From Orobanche coerulescens (taxonomy: Eukaryota > Streptophyta > Magnoliopsida > Lamiales > Orobanchaceae): a DNA stretch of 64,000 nt. Location: NCBI GenBank assembly GCA_033398695.1, contig CM065806.1, forward strand, positions 46,029,001 to 46,093,000, written 5' to 3'. The notes beneath the pieces are model-generated. The model saw only the letters and a program-made list of their open reading frames with translations. It searched no databases and was not told the DNA's origin. Each line of letters starts with the position of its first letter. The stretch's first letter is position 1. Positions 12,464-24,900 of this stretch are shown piece after piece. Both the position numbers and the translations under genes were made by a program.

Positions 12464-13411
12464 TCAGGCTGCCCCAACCTGGCCTTCACCTTCGGCCACT
12501 GGATCGGCCCGCGCTCCCCCACCGGCTTCCGGAACTGCCTCCCCCTCCTCCAGGGCATTTGGATGAACGAGATTTCCTGGAATCGGGTACCAGCTCAGGT
12601 CTACGCCGAGATCCGAGAGGTCCAGGATCGGCACGGAGAAGGCGGGATGTAGAGGATGATCCAGCGCGTAAGCCTTGAAGTTTTCAGCCAGAGGTCCGAA
12701 CTCCAGCCCTCCCTTCTTAGCGGCGCGGAGTGAGTCAGCGAACGCCATGTAGTAGGCAAACTCGCTGACGAACTCCACGTTGAGAAAAGGATCGGCCTCG
12801 GTCACCTCCAGCTTTCCTTTCAACTCCGCAATCGCCTGATGTGCACCCTGGAGCTCGGACACCTTGGCAGCCGTTTCTCCCCTCAACGACGCCAACTCGC
12901 TAGTCAGCCGGGCGATGGTCACCTTCAACTGATCGGCTTCCTTCTGAGCAGCCGCGTACGACCGACGGGCCTCTGTCATCTGATCTCGAACCGGTCGACC
13001 GTCGCCCGGGCCCGCTCAGAATCCTGTCTCGCCAGCTCAAGATCTTGACTGGACCGTTTAGCCGCGTCCAAGGAATCCTTATCCATAGCTACGATCCTGT
13101 CGGCAAACTCGGAGTTCTTTCTCCGAGCAGCCTCGAGGTCCGCCTGAAGACGGGAAGTAGAAGGGCGCCCTTCGAAGTCCTTCACAGCTTGGGCGGCCAT
13201 CGTCGCTGACTGGAGGGATAGAGCGAAGGCCGCCTGTATCGTGTCCCCAGATCGCTGGCGGGCGATTGCATCCAAATCGGTCGTCCAGGCCTTCGGCAGA
13301 GCAGAGACAGCCAGGGTGACGTATTGAGGGACGTCACAGGCCTCGCGAGGATATCGGCTCGCGAGAAAATCCAGTACCAGCGGCGAGCAATTCGGTTTGG
13401 TGCAGCGGATC
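12464..13411 (-). pseudogene. G1 antisense gene, last exon (coiled-coil C-terminus)
   Basis: Runs leftward from the splice acceptor at 13412-13413 (TTGATGCAG) to a stop at 12464. It encodes a moderately conserved block (TKPNCSPLVLDFL) and then a long Ala/Glu/Arg/Lys-rich coiled coil (DLEAARRKNSEF..., ELARQDSERARA..., LKVTIARLTSELASL). It ends in a globular tail including EFVSEFAYYMAFADSLRAAKK and PIPGN. A one-base frameshift at about 12978 splits the coiled coil. This arrangement, an N-terminal domain plus a C-terminal coiled coil, is common in annotated plant retrotransposon proteins that carry the putative gypsy-type transposon domain (Pfam Transposase_28). The function is unknown. Confidence 0.7.
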
Positions 13412-13483
13412 CTGCATCAAGAACAGAAGAGTTAGCACATCTCCTCCGCAAGTTCAAAACTCGGCGAAACAACCAAAGCTTAC
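13412..13483 (-). other. Intron of the G1 antisense gene (72 nt)
   Basis: Donor GAGAG|GTAAGC (exon ends 13484) and acceptor TTCTTGATGCAG|GATCC (exon resumes 13411). Removal joins two otherwise different frames in phase 2, so the coding sequence runs on from ...DPEKAER into ...CTKPNCSPLV. Strong sites plus exact frame restoration make this a confident intron. Confidence 0.8.
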
Positions 13484-13877
13484 CTCTCGGCCTTCTCGGG
13501 GTCGCGGCCGAAGAACGGTTTCCCGCGAGGGGTCTCAGCCTCGGCAGTCGCCATGACCTGTAGGAAAGCCGACGAAGGCGTAGGCTCATCCACCAAGGGG
13601 ACCGCGGTAAGCGGAGGCGCGACGATCGGCGGCTCACCAGCAGGGGCATAGACTGGGGGTTCCCCCGACCTCTGTCTCTTGCGGCTCAGCCGGAATCCCT
13701 CCTCCCGAACCTCCTCCTCTGCAGTGATCGGCTCCACATGAGGCCTCACCTCCGGGATAAGAGGTAGCGCCACCGGGGGAACTCGACTCGACTTCTTCTG
13801 GCGCAGGTGACTCAAGACTCTAGGGTTCGACATGGCGATCTCTAGCGGAGGCTCCAGAAAGCGAGGGAAACGGACTT
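13484..13877 (-). CDS. G1 antisense gene, Pro-rich internal exon
   Basis: Begins after the acceptor CCTTTTGCAG at 13878-13879 and ends at the GTAAGC donor. The translation includes RFPRFLEPPLEIAMSNPRVL, then a Pro/Glu-rich linker with a basic patch (LSRKRQRSG) that looks like a nuclear localisation signal. The upstream donor that would feed this acceptor is unclear: only a weak phase-1 site (GATC|GTCCTG) fits. The methionine in AMSNPRV could be a separate start. Confidence 0.6.
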
Positions 13878-13894
13878 CTGCAAAAGGAAAACGA

Positions 13895-14310
13895 TCAAAC
13901 AATGGTTAGGCGCCTTCCTGAAACAGGACGATCGCCAAGCAAAAGGAGATCGTGGAAATTCATGCTTGGGACCAAAAGGTGGCGCGGAAAGCGCAATAAC
14001 CGAGCAGACAACCAACAGCTCTCTTTGCTAATCCGGCGAGCGTCTATATCGTCGTCTGGAAGACTGCGTATCCACTCCCAGACGACCAAAAAGTCAAAAG
14101 GTAGCTCGCCATCCGCCGGAATGTGGAAGCCTGCAAAAGGAAGACCAAATTAGATCAGTCCAGAGTGTATCCGAACAAAGGGAGAGTCAGAACCCTTACT
14201 CGGATTCCTCTCTCGAAAGCCGGTGGGAATGTCCAGCTCGCCAGTGGGATTGTCGCTTGCGGATGCTTTCCATGCACCGCCGACCCAGAACCATTTCGCC
14301 GGATCGCCCC
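13895..14310 (-). CDS. G1 antisense gene, exons flanking a 69-nt intron
   Basis: Continuation of the 5' exon at 26678-27500 beyond the copia insertion. Coding sequence runs 14310-14200 (DPAKWFWVGGAWKAS...), an intron occupies 14199-14131 (GTAAGG donor, CTTCCTTTTGCAG acceptor), and coding resumes at 14130 with SFHIPADGELPFDFLVVWEW. Splicing keeps the frame. Without the copia insertion and with one GCCCC target copy, the frame at 26678/14310 is uninterrupted, so the gene was open when copia landed. The KWFWVGG-type motif following a Pro-rich N-terminal domain fits Transposase_28-like proteins. Confidence 0.72.
14131..14199 (-). other. Intron of the G1 antisense gene (69 nt)
   Basis: Donor CCGA|GTAAGG at 14199 and a pyrimidine-rich acceptor CTTCCTTTTGCAG|GC ending at 14131. 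Phase-1 joining restores the frame into SFHIPADGELP. The size is typical of small plant introns. Confidence 0.78.
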
Positions 14311-15489
14311 TGTTGGGAAAACAAGAACCCTGTATCGAAACAGCCGGGATATCCAATCCCTGTATCGAATGGTATTTGATAAAGAGGTTTTGACATATAT
14401 GCCAATCCGCATACAGTAAAGGAAACTGTATCGAAGTATTGAGGCATTATCCTGTATCGAAGACCTGCCTCGAATAAGCATATAGTGAAGCCCTTCAGTA
14501 CAACAAGAAGTCTTATAAAAGACCAAGTATGGAAACTGTCTCGAATAACCAAAATAGCTATCTTCCATACAGCTCTCAACAGGACAAAGAAGGAATCTTC
14601 AGAAGTCAAGTCCCGTTGAAATAAAGAAGTATTTAAATACTCAAGGATAAAGTATTTAAATACTGTCAGTCAACAGATCTTCAAATCCCGCTAAATCCGG
14701 ACCGTGTTATAATCCCATTGGAACGGAATCTCATTCAACGGATACATCTCAACGGATATATATTTCAGAGACTATATATATCTCATCTTGGTATTTAAGA
14801 TCAGATACCAAACACCCACGCTATCGAAATTATCAAGGAATAAAAAGTTATCATCAGAGCAAAACATATCTCCAAAGCTTACTGCAATTAAGATCAAAAG
14901 AGATATACAGTGCTCATCATCCTGAACAACACTTCATCAGCTGAAAGCTCTTAAAGTCAAAGTTGTTGTTCACCATCTGTTCTATACTTTGAACAAACCC
15001 TGATCAGCCCTGTGTGGACTGAGTAATCTGTGCTTCTCCGGAACTGTGTGTGAAGGATTTGCATTGAAGAAGACGAAGCTTCAGAACTCTGTGTGAAGAA
15101 GCAAGTCAAAGCATTAGCTCAAAACCAATCTGTGTGAACGGTTGAAGCTAAGATCTTTATATCAATCTGTGTGAACGATATATTGATTATGTGTTGTTAT
15201 AATTACGTAGTTGTGTACGTAGTAATTATAATAAACCTTTTACTCCTGTGTGGAGGACCAGTGGACGTAGAGGGGTTTACCTCGAACCACTTTAATTACT
15301 GTGTCATTTACCTTTAGTTTTACTGTTTTAATTACTGTGATAAATTAAGTATACACTATACATTTAGTTGCTATATCCACAACAACCTACTGTATCTAAG
15401 ACTTCCGCTACGCACTCAGATTTAAAATCCGTACAGTTTGTTGTTTAAACTATTTCCCAAACTGTATCCAGTATACTTAGTGGCCAACA
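14311..15489 (+). repeat. Copia 5' LTR
   Basis: TGTTGGGAAA...CCAACA. The U3 part carries CTGTATCGA four times (about 14330-14460) plus related CTGTCTCGA. TATA box ACTATATATA at about 14771. A TGTGTGAA-rich stretch fills about 15045-15185. Confidence 0.93.
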
Positions 15490-15491
15490 AG

Positions 15492-15503
15492 TGGTATCAG
15501 AGC
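15492..15503 (+). other. Copia primer-binding site
   Basis: TGGTATCAGAGC, complement of the initiator tRNA-Met 3' end, two bases after the LTR. Confidence 0.95.
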
Positions 15504-15597
15504 GGTTGATTCTAAAAAGAATCAGTCGTATTTTTAACCGAATCAGATCCAAAATCACTTATTTTCAAAACAGTCTCTTTCATTTCTGTATTATCAC

Positions 15598-17884
15598 ATG
15601 GATACTTCTATGATCAACAAAGTACCTATGTTCTCTATTAACGAATTTGATGATTGGAGAATTAGGATGGAGGCTCATCTTGCAGCAATGCACGAAGAGA
15701 TGATTTTTGTGATACAGGATGGCCCTATCAAGATCATGAAGGTAAACACGGCCGCAAGGATTGAAGGCCATGCCCATGCTGAGATGCTCGAGAAGGAACG
15801 CGAGCAATGGACCACAGATGAAAGAAAGCGAGCCAACCTCGACAATGTGGCTAAGAACGCGTTATTTGTCACTCTTGACAAAGGCACGTTCTCGAAGGTA
15901 AAGAGTCAAATCGGCCAAGGAAATGCAGGATAAACTCAAGTTGATTTGTGAGGAAGAGCTCTCAAAAGAAAACAAGATTTCAAAACTGACTCAGCAATTT
16001 GAATCTTTCGAAATGAAACCAACTGAGACGCTTGAGGAACTTGACCTCAGATTCACTGGTATTGTTGGTGAACTTGAAGCGTTGGGCAAAATTTATACCC
16101 AAAAGGAGAAGAATTTAAAAATTTTCAGATCTCTCCCAGCCCGATGGGACATTAAGACCACAGCTATGCGTGTATCTTGCAATCTTAATGAAATATCTAC
16201 TTTTGATCTCTTCTCTGACCTCAAAGCTTTTGAGTATGATATTGACAGAAGAGAGAAAGCTGAAGAATCTCCTTCAAAGGTCACAGCACTCGCCGCTGTA
16301 TCGAGTCGTAGACACAGCATGCCCAGCTCATCGAAGCCTAGTCACAAGAATGCTGACAGTGACGACGACATCCGGTCTCAAGATGAAATGGCGCTTCTCA
16401 TGCACAAATTCAAAAAGTTCATCAAACAGTCTGGAAAGACTCCCTACAGGCCCAAACCTTTTCACAAGGTAAGTACCGAAACAACAACTGGTGATGCTAA
16501 CCTGTGCTATAATTGCAGGAAACCAGGGCATTATGTAAATAAATGTCCTCATCCCAAAGTCCAAAGGTTGCCTGAGGCCGAGCAACAAGAGAGAGATGAA
16601 AGAAGACGTGCTTGGAAAGACAAGCTCAAGGCACTGATTGGAGAATCAGAAGCCTCCCCCACACCATCCAAATCAGCAGAATGTCTTCAGGTGGTCACTG
16701 AAAGTGATTCATCTGACGATGAGTTCGATGATAAAGCATATATGTGCTTTATGGCCAAAGACATTCCAGAAGGTGAAGACAGTGACGATGAGGTAAGTTC
16801 AACCTCAGCTATTCCATCAAATGCATCTCATACTTTTGAAAACATGATGAATGAGTTTAAAAACATTCAAAAGGCCCATGAGACACTAAAAAATGAGAAT
16901 ATACAGCTCCAACTGTCTATCCTAGAGCTAAAAGATGAAAACGATTTGCTGAAAATAAATTATGAAAATATGTCTCTTGACTGTGAAACCAGCAAAGTCG
17001 ATTTTGAAAAACTCATGGAGAGAAATCATCAACTTGCTCATGAACTAAGTGAGGTTAAAACCCACAACGAGAGCAAGCCAAATGATTTGGTTCTACTTCA
17101 AGCCAAAGTCACAATTCTCGAAAAACGAGAAATTGAACTTGAGACCATTCTGAAGTCGTTTGAGAAATCGTCCAAAAGAATGAAAGAAATTCTGAGCACT
17201 GGGCAACATGCTCATGATAAAAGTGGCTTAGGATACAACTCATGTTCAAACAAAGGGAAAACTAGTACAGTGTTCGTCAAGAGTGTGGAACACATTCCAG
17301 AATCGGAAGATACCCCTAGTCCCGTGAAGGAACCTGCTGTACCAAGAAAACCAAAGGCTGCTATTCCGCCCCCGCAATCCTATTCCAGACAGCGGAATCA
17401 TAAGCCGTTCCAACCTGTGAGGCGCACTCAACAGCATGCTCCCAGAGCATATTATCAGCGCCAACAGCCGTTCAGAAGGAAGGCTGTATCCAACTACCAA
17501 AGGCCCGCACGGCAGTACTATCAGTACAGCACGCCTAAGTATTGGATACAGGAGCCCCGTTATCTATCGAGACAGCAGATGCCGGTTCAGTATCAACAAC
17601 AGCATTGGGAATCCAACTGGAGACCCAGAAGGCAAGCTGTTAGGCCTAAGAAAATGGCTCCACCTCCAAGACGGCACTCGTACTGGAATAATAATAATAA
17701 CCCTAAATTTTACATGCATAATAATTATCATGGTTATAACAACTACGAATATGCCCCCCGTAGATATCGCAACACTGTACCGAGTATGACCTACAGTAAA
17801 CCAATTGCTGCCAGGAAAACTTGGGTACCTAAAGGAACTAACATACATGGACCCAAAAATCAAAGGGGACATAAATCTACTTAA
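15598..17884 (+). pseudogene. gag: Copia gag, frameshifted
   Basis: Starts at ATG 15598. The first 110 codons (to about 15920) are followed by a +1 change of frame into an ORF open to 17884. Content in order: an N-terminal copia Gag domain (INEFDDWRIRMEAHLAAMHEE, quoted in part DDWRIRMEAHL; then TETLEELDLRFTGIVGEL), a zinc knuckle CYNCRKPGHYVNKC at about 16504-16545, an acidic stretch, a coiled coil at about 16830-17190, and a long basic Gln/Tyr/Arg-rich tail. This tail length is usual for Sirevirus Gag. The frame ends in a stop immediately before TTTCTTTGTTACAG, which resembles a splice acceptor; the pol frame starts just after it. Confidence 0.88.
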
Positions 17885-17889
17885 TTTCT

Positions 17890-19326
17890 TTGTTACAGGA
17901 CATTCTAGAGGAGGATACCTGGTACTTTGATAGTGGATGCTCTCGACACATGACCGGAGATAGAAGAAAGTTATCAGATTTTGTAGAAGGTCACGGTCCA
18001 AAAGTTCGTTTCGGTGATAAGTCTAAAGGAAGAACAAGAGGAAAAGGAAACCTACTTGTCGAAAAATTCAAAGTCACCGATGTTGCATATGTTGAAGGCT
18101 TACAGTACAATCTACTTAGTATCAGCCGGTTCTGTGATAAACAGTTCTCGGTGAAATTCTATATAGACCGCTGTAGAGTCAAAAACATCAAAACCAAGGA
18201 AGTTGTGCTTACAGGAAGCAGATCAGGTAACATGTATATTGCTGACTGGAAGCCTATGAGCTCCTCAATTCCATGCTTTGTTGCCAAAGGCACTGCAGAT
18301 CTTAGCTGGTTATGGCACAAGAGGATGTCTCATGTCAACTTCAAGACGATCAACAAGCTCTCAAGACAGGGAATGGTTAGAGGATTGCCAAATGTATCAT
18401 TCAAGAAGGATAGCGTCTGCGGACCATGTCAGAAAGGCAAGCAAATCAAGTCAACCCTGAAGAGCAAATCCTACCTTTCAACCCAAAGAGTGTTGGAAAT
18501 GCTACACATGGATCTCTACGGTCCTGTAGACCCAGTAAGTTTGGGAGGTAAGAAATACTGCATGGTTGTTGTTGATGATTATTCCAGGTATGCTTGGACG
18601 ATCTTTCTTAGCAAGAAGAAGGAAACAACATCAAAGCTGCCCGAGCTCCTGAGAAAGTTGCAAAATGAAAAGGCATCGAGTATCGTGTGCATTCGTTCCG
18701 ACAGAGGTACAAAATTTACTAACCGCTTTATAGAGCAATACTGTTCGGAGAATGGAATACAACACGAATACTCAGCTGCCCGTACACCTCAACAAAATGG
18801 TGTTGCCGAGCGAAAGAATAGGACGTTGAAAGAAGCAACAAGGACAATGATTGCCGCAAGCAAATTGCCACAGCGTTTCTGGGGTGAAGCAACCAATACA
18901 GCATGCTATACTCAAAACCGCTGTATCATCAACAAGCACCACAACAAAACAGCATATGAGGTATGGAACAACAAAACTCCGTTAGTTTCGTATTTCCACA
19001 TTTTTGGATGCAGGTGTTATGTATTGAATAATGGGAAGGACCAACTTAGAACCTTTGATGAGAAATCAGATGAAGGAATATTCGTAGGATACTCCTCCGT
19101 CAGCAAAGATTTCAGAATCTTTAATAAAAGGAAGCTGACGATCGAGGAATCAGTTCATGTAGTGTTTGACGAACCACACCATGACCCTACAGGAGTAGAT
19201 GATATCACTCAGAACATTCACCATCTATCTATCTTGGATCCTCCAACTCACATAGAACACATCGTTGATTTAGAAATAAACCCGCTTGTTGTAAGAATCG
19301 AAGTGGATGAAGCCGACATTGTCTGA
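17890..19326 (+). pseudogene. pol: Copia protease-integrase segment of pol
   Basis: Protease active site DSGCSRHM at 17929, typical of copia aspartic proteases. The integrase zinc-binding HHCC region follows (WHKRMSHVNF... then CGPCQKGKQ, about 18315-18440). The DDE core is visible: LHMDLYGP with the first Asp, IRSDRGTKF with the second, and TPQQNGVAERKNR with the Glu. The C-terminal integrase region runs to about 19190 with the GYSSVSKDFRIFN block. The frame is shifted relative to gag on the left and to RT on the right; the gap 19326-19392 marks a frameshift. Catalytic residues are all present. Confidence 0.92.
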
Positions 19327-19391
19327 AGAGCTGTATCTGAGAATCTTTCGATACTGATGCGGGATCTGAATTAGAACCCGACCGAAGATGG

Positions 19392-21128
19392 TTGAGAGAT
19401 CACCCGCAAGAGCTGATCATTGGAAACATAAATGCTGGTGTTTCTACTCGTAGGAGAATACAGAGTACACAAGGAAATGTACTTTGTGCACAAGAAGAAT
19501 CTGATGCTGAGATATCACAGTTTCCTGAATGGAAATCTCAATCCGAGCTTAAAAGACTCAATATGTGCACCATCGCTGTATTCTTAGCCCAGTCCGAACC
19601 TGTTTCGACCATAGACGCTCTTAATAATTCTCATTGGATAACATCTATGGAAGAAGAGCTTAACGGTTTCGAAAGAAACAATGTATGGTATCTTGTACCC
19701 AGACCCACTCATCAATCGGTTATAGGAACCAAATGGGTATTTCGAAACAAAAAGGATCGAAATGGACTTATTATAAGGAACAAATCCAGACTAGTCGCAC
19801 AAGGCTATAGTCAGGAGGAAGGCATAGACTATGATGAAACCTTCGCCCCTGTAGCGAGACTAGAAGCCATTAGGATATTTTTAGCCTTTGCCGCCCATAA
19901 AAGCTTTATTGTATACCAAATGGACGTCAAGAGTGCATTCCTGAATGGAGACCTTGCAGAAGAAGTTTATGTTGAACAACCACCAGGGTTTGCTAACACA
20001 GACGATATCGACCTAGTTTACAGGCTAAGGAAAGCGCTGTATGGACTTAAACAAGCCCCTAGAGCCTGGTACGAAACCCTGTCCCAGTATCTAACCAACA
20101 ACGGATTTGAGAAAGGTGCTGTGGACAAGACCTTGTTCAAGATACAGGAAGGTGATGACCTTCTTATGGTACAAATCTATGTGGATGATATTATTTTTGG
20201 TTCAACTAACCTTGCTTTATGTCAAAGGTTCTCTCATCTCATGCAAAGTAAATTTGAAATGAGTATGATGGGGGAACTTAGTTATTTTCTAGGTTTGCAG
20301 GTAAAGCAGTTGCCTACAGGTATTTTCATCAACCAAGAAAAATACAGCAAAGAGCTTCTCAACAAATTTGGAATGAACACTTCCAAACCATCGCCAACCC
20401 CCATGAGCACTTCCGTGCAAATTAGTGCTGATGAAGCCGGAAAGCCGTTTGACCAATCACTCTACAGGAAGCTCATTGGTTCGCTCCTGTACCTAACGGC
20501 TAGCAGGCCCGATATCCAGTTTGCTGTTGGAGTGTGTGCAAGATATCAAGTTGCACCTAAGGAATCACACTTCAATACAGCTAAACGAATCCTGAAGTAC
20601 ATTAAAGGAACAGTCGATGCAGGACTATGGTATCCTAAAGAAGGCGGATTCGATTTAGTTGGATACAGCGACTCGGATCTCGGAGGCTGCAAGCTAGATA
20701 GGAAGAGTATAAGTGGAACTTGTCACTTTCTTGGACCTAGACTCGTTTCTTGGTTCAGTAAGAAGCAATTGGCTAATTCTCTTTCCACGGATGAATCAGA
20801 GTACTATGCTGCTGGTAGCTGCTGTAAGCAGATCCTTTGGATGCAGCAACAATTGTCAGATTATGGAATCTATGCCAGAGAGACTCCAATCATGTGTGAT
20901 AGCACGAGTGCAATTGCAATCACGCACAATCCTGTCCTGCACTCGCGCACTAAGCATATCAACATGAAGCATCACTTTATAAGGAATCATGTCGAGAACA
21001 AGGATGTTTGCCTTGAAAAAGTTCATACAGACGTTCAGTTGGCCGACATCTTCACCAAGCCTCTCGACACAGCAAGATTCAACATGCTCAGACAAGAATT
21101 GGGAATGCTACAGCCAGACTCCCTGTAA
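19392..21128 (+). pseudogene. pol: Copia reverse transcriptase-RNase H segment of pol
   Basis: 578 aa. RT begins with [10 protein letters not shown] and [10 protein letters not shown], contains the [13 protein letters not shown] block and the catalytic YVDD ([10 protein letters not shown], about 20177), and passes through the [15 protein letters not shown] region. RNase H follows with [19 protein letters not shown] and the terminal CDSTSAIAI / [15 protein letters not shown] motifs. The ORF itself is undamaged, but it is out of frame with integrase, so the polyprotein is broken. This is the only RT in the window that still looks catalytically complete. Confidence 0.93.
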
Positions 21129-21907
21129 GTAATTTACTGTTTTTACTCAACAATTGAGGGGGAACGCTGTAAGACCCAAGAATACAGTATCCAACGTTAA
21201 TTATTTGTACACTCAGAATCGTCAATACAGCACTGTAGCGAGCACAGACATATGAATCCTACAGCTGACGTGTGCAATAATTAAGGGGGAATACTGTAGG
21301 ACCCATGAATACAGCATTAATCCTTAACTTGCTGTATGGAATTTAAAACCTATATGTACCTTTTTAAGGGGGAACGCTGTATCGACGCGGAAACATCACA
21401 TACTATAGGATTTCGATTCAGTATATATATAATATAATATTATTTCTTTTTAAAAATTATTTTTGTCCACGTGCCCTGTTTTTATGTCAAACGTCATGTA
21501 CATTAAATGCCTTACACGACATCTGGACAACTGAATCTCAAAAGCCGCGATGTTTTAAATTGTTTATTGTTTTAAAACCGCCGTTTCAGGCATTTAGGGT
21601 GACACAAATGTCAGAAGTGGGACCCTCTCATTTTTAAACATTTTAATGGATTAGCGTACCAGTTACACTTAGTCCATCTTAACCGTTGATTTCAAAAACC
21701 GGTTCCCATCCCTTAAAATCTGACCATTCGTATTCTGCAAAACCCTATTTCGCCGCCCAACTATAAAAGGACTGAATTTTCCATTAGAGACTCTTTACGC
21801 TTTCTGCAAATTCAAGAGTTCTCAAGCAAAAACAGCCTACATACTTTTCTGCATTTTACTGCATATTTCGATTATTTTCCTGCACTTTTTCTTAAGAAAT
21901 CATCAAA
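21129..21907 (+). promoter_or_regulatory. Sirevirus multiple polypurine tracts and env-like ORF leader
   Basis: Three purine tracts of the form (TTGAG/TTAAG)GGGGAA recur at about 21156, 21282 and 21366, each followed by CGCTGTA or TACTGTA. Repeated tracts in this position are a Sirevirus signature. The rest is non-coding up to the next ATG, with a CAACTATAAAAGG TATA-like sequence at about 21760 that could start a subgenomic transcript. Confidence 0.7.
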
Positions 21908-24900
21908 ATGGCTGGACAAACTTCTTCTCCTGCTTTGAAGAAAACTGCTAACATCATTGATGGCCGGATCTTTTCAAAATCTGTTGTCATCGAACGTATT
22001 CTGTCTGAAACCAACGACGCAGAACCTATGGAGTATATCATAACTCGTCTTCATCAACAAGGCCTCTATCGCCTTGGAAGTAAAACTGCTGACAAGTACC
22101 ATGCTCATCTGGTTGAGGAATTTTACCTCAACGCCACCGTACGCTTTCTGTCATTGGCCCAAGGAGGTCATGTTGCCGACATCACTGCTACAATCCAGGG
22201 AGTTGAGATCTGTATTGATAACGATCTGCTCCAGAACATCTACAGACTACCCGCTGATGGCCTGACTATGGATCAACTTGAGACATTTGGGTCTCAAGAG
22301 CTAATCACTAAATTTTATGGACTGTTCACAGGCTCCAAAGTTGTTGACATGGTTCAGACTACATGTCACAAGAAAATTTTTTGTCTCCCTTATGTGTATC
22401 TTCATGATTTTTGCTGTAGGATAATTGAAAATCAAACCGGTGCATTCGAAATGTGTACCAACCTGAGGTTCAGGATGATGGTGGCTATTCTGACCTGTGA
22501 AAAGGTCAATTGGTGCCAGATAATCCTGAAGCGCCTGCAAGAGGAGGTGTGCAAACCTGCCACCCAGAAGAAATCTTTTGGTTTGATGTTAAACCATATC
22601 CTGATGAAATGCGGACTGACGCAATCCGCTGATGCGAAGAAGAATAGCTCCAGGATATACTTAGGAGGCGTCAAGCCTACTGCGTATAACCAGAGCACCT
22701 TGGTTTGCAACCACCCGAAAACCAAGCATATGCCAGTTTCTGCAAATCCGCGAGATGAGTCCTTGAAGTTCCAGGAAGTGGAATCTTCAAAGAAGAGAAA
22801 GAGATCTCACAGCAAGAAACCCACTGCTGGTGAGAGCCCAAGAAGAGACTTAGGAGGCTTTCTAAAGTCAAATCTGCCAAGCCCTCCGAAGAAGTTTCCC
22901 CCGTGGCTCAACCCACTGAAGAACAACCCCAGGGCCCAACCCCTGTGGAAGAGGTGTCCCCTACTGTATCGACAGTAGATCCTGAGCCTTTGGCGGCTAG
23001 TACGGATGATGAGACATCTGCCAATAAACAAGACTTTAGCGAGTCGGCTGCCCATTTGGAGCCAACAGCTACTTCTCCTCTGCGGGATACCACACCCGTA
23101 CAGGATCCATCTTCCTTCAGGGCACCATCCCCTGTAAGGAGTCCCACTTCCATACATGATCCCATACCGCACAGAATCCTCGCTACTGCGTCTGCACGTT
23201 GTACGTAGTCCCTCCCCGACACCATTATTCATAAGACCCTTCTTTCGTTAAAATTGAACATGCTTACGAAAGATTTCTAACATGGAAAGGCTACGTGCCA
23301 GCTCTGCATTTAAACATTGTACAACTGGAGCGATTGGAGCCAAGAAGAAAAATTCGTCTCAGAAGTGACGGACTCAACGGAAATTGAGGTCCTGATCTGA
23401 TGGGACAATGCCTTCTGCAAGGAGCTGATTGAAAGCCATCTTTTGCAGAAATCTGTCGCACGAAGGAAAGGAAAGGACAAGTCAGATGACTCACCCAAAA
23501 ATCCAAAAGACCACGACAATGACTCTGACGACGACGATGATGCTTTTCAAGATGGTCTGAGGATGAGTCGTGAAGAGGCTCAAGCTAGAGACGCCTCTCC
23601 ACCCAAAAGTGACGAAGGGCCATCGACCCGAAGCAATCCCCCTTCGCCACAACAAGAGATAATTCCCGACGAAGAGGAATCAGTCCCTCAAGTCGAGGAA
23701 GTTGAAGCAGTTTCGGAACAGGCACCTGAGCCTGCTGCCACCGAAGAAGTTGTCACTGAGAGACAACAGGAGGATTCAGTCCCTCCTGTATCCATGTCTA
23801 CAGACGAAACTTCGCAACAGGAAGCCACTCAACCCCCTGCCACCGAACCAGAACAAGTTGCTCCCGCCCCTTCAACCGTGGAATCCGAGGACGGTATCGT
23901 ACCTGAGGATGTCCAACTTAGTTCACGCCCAACCATGAACGTAAGGAGGTTGAACAGCTCTGGAGACTTTGCTCAACCAGATTCTCCGATTTCTGCCGCT
24001 AGGAAAGAGCGCCTGCGCGCACTTGGTCTTCAAACTGTATTCATCCAGGATGCAGTGAATGCTCTGTCTTCCGTTGAGAAAGCATTGAATTGGATGCATA
24101 CTTCTGTCGTAGAGGAGATGACCACTCTACAACATGAAGTATCTCGTGTTGTCGAGGCATTTGTTATTCTGCCCGAAGTTTTCAAACAAGCTCTGAAAAT
24201 CATGGAAGACAAGCAGGAGCAACTCCTGAAGGAAGAAGCAACCAAAACACGAATAGCTGAAGCCAAGACCGCATGTGCCATGATTGAAAACAGCTCTCAA
24301 TTGCGCGCCCACGACAAATGCATCAAGGACATGTCGCAGATGCTTTCCACCCTCGTAGAGAGAATGACTAACATCGAGACGAAACAGGATGCTGCACTAG
24401 AAATCCTAAAAAGTCTTGATGAAGCCAAAAAGGGGGAAGAGGCAAGAGAAGCTGCTAGGAGAATCAGGATACAGCAAGAAAGGGAATTCGAGGCCGCTCA
24501 AAACAGCATCACTGCCGAGTTAAACAAGCTAGCCCCTCCCTCCCAAAGTCTTAAAATTTCAGGCTCCCGACCTGAATTTCATGATCCAAATGTTCCGTGG
24601 CAAAGCCTAATCCAAAGACCTTCTGAGATTCGTCTGCCGACCAACCGCCATCCTACTGCCGATGAAGTGAAGCAATGGAGGAAGAACGAACTGATGAGAT
24701 ACTTTGTCAAACTCATCAGGGAATCCGCCATCTTCAAGAACTATAAAACGTTAGCGGAGGCCGCAGACAAATTTACGAAGATGATAGAAGATGGAAAACT
24801 CCCTCTCCAAATCGAGATGAAATCCAAACACAGAAGAGGAGATCGGATCACCCATCCAGAAGACTGGATTCTTGCTTTTGACAGATCCTCTGAAGTAAGA

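Noticed and set aside
12276..12566. Lys-rich plus-strand ORF opposite the antisense gene tail
   Set aside because: It is mostly the CAAAAA repeat plus the reverse of the coiled-coil exon; a shadow.
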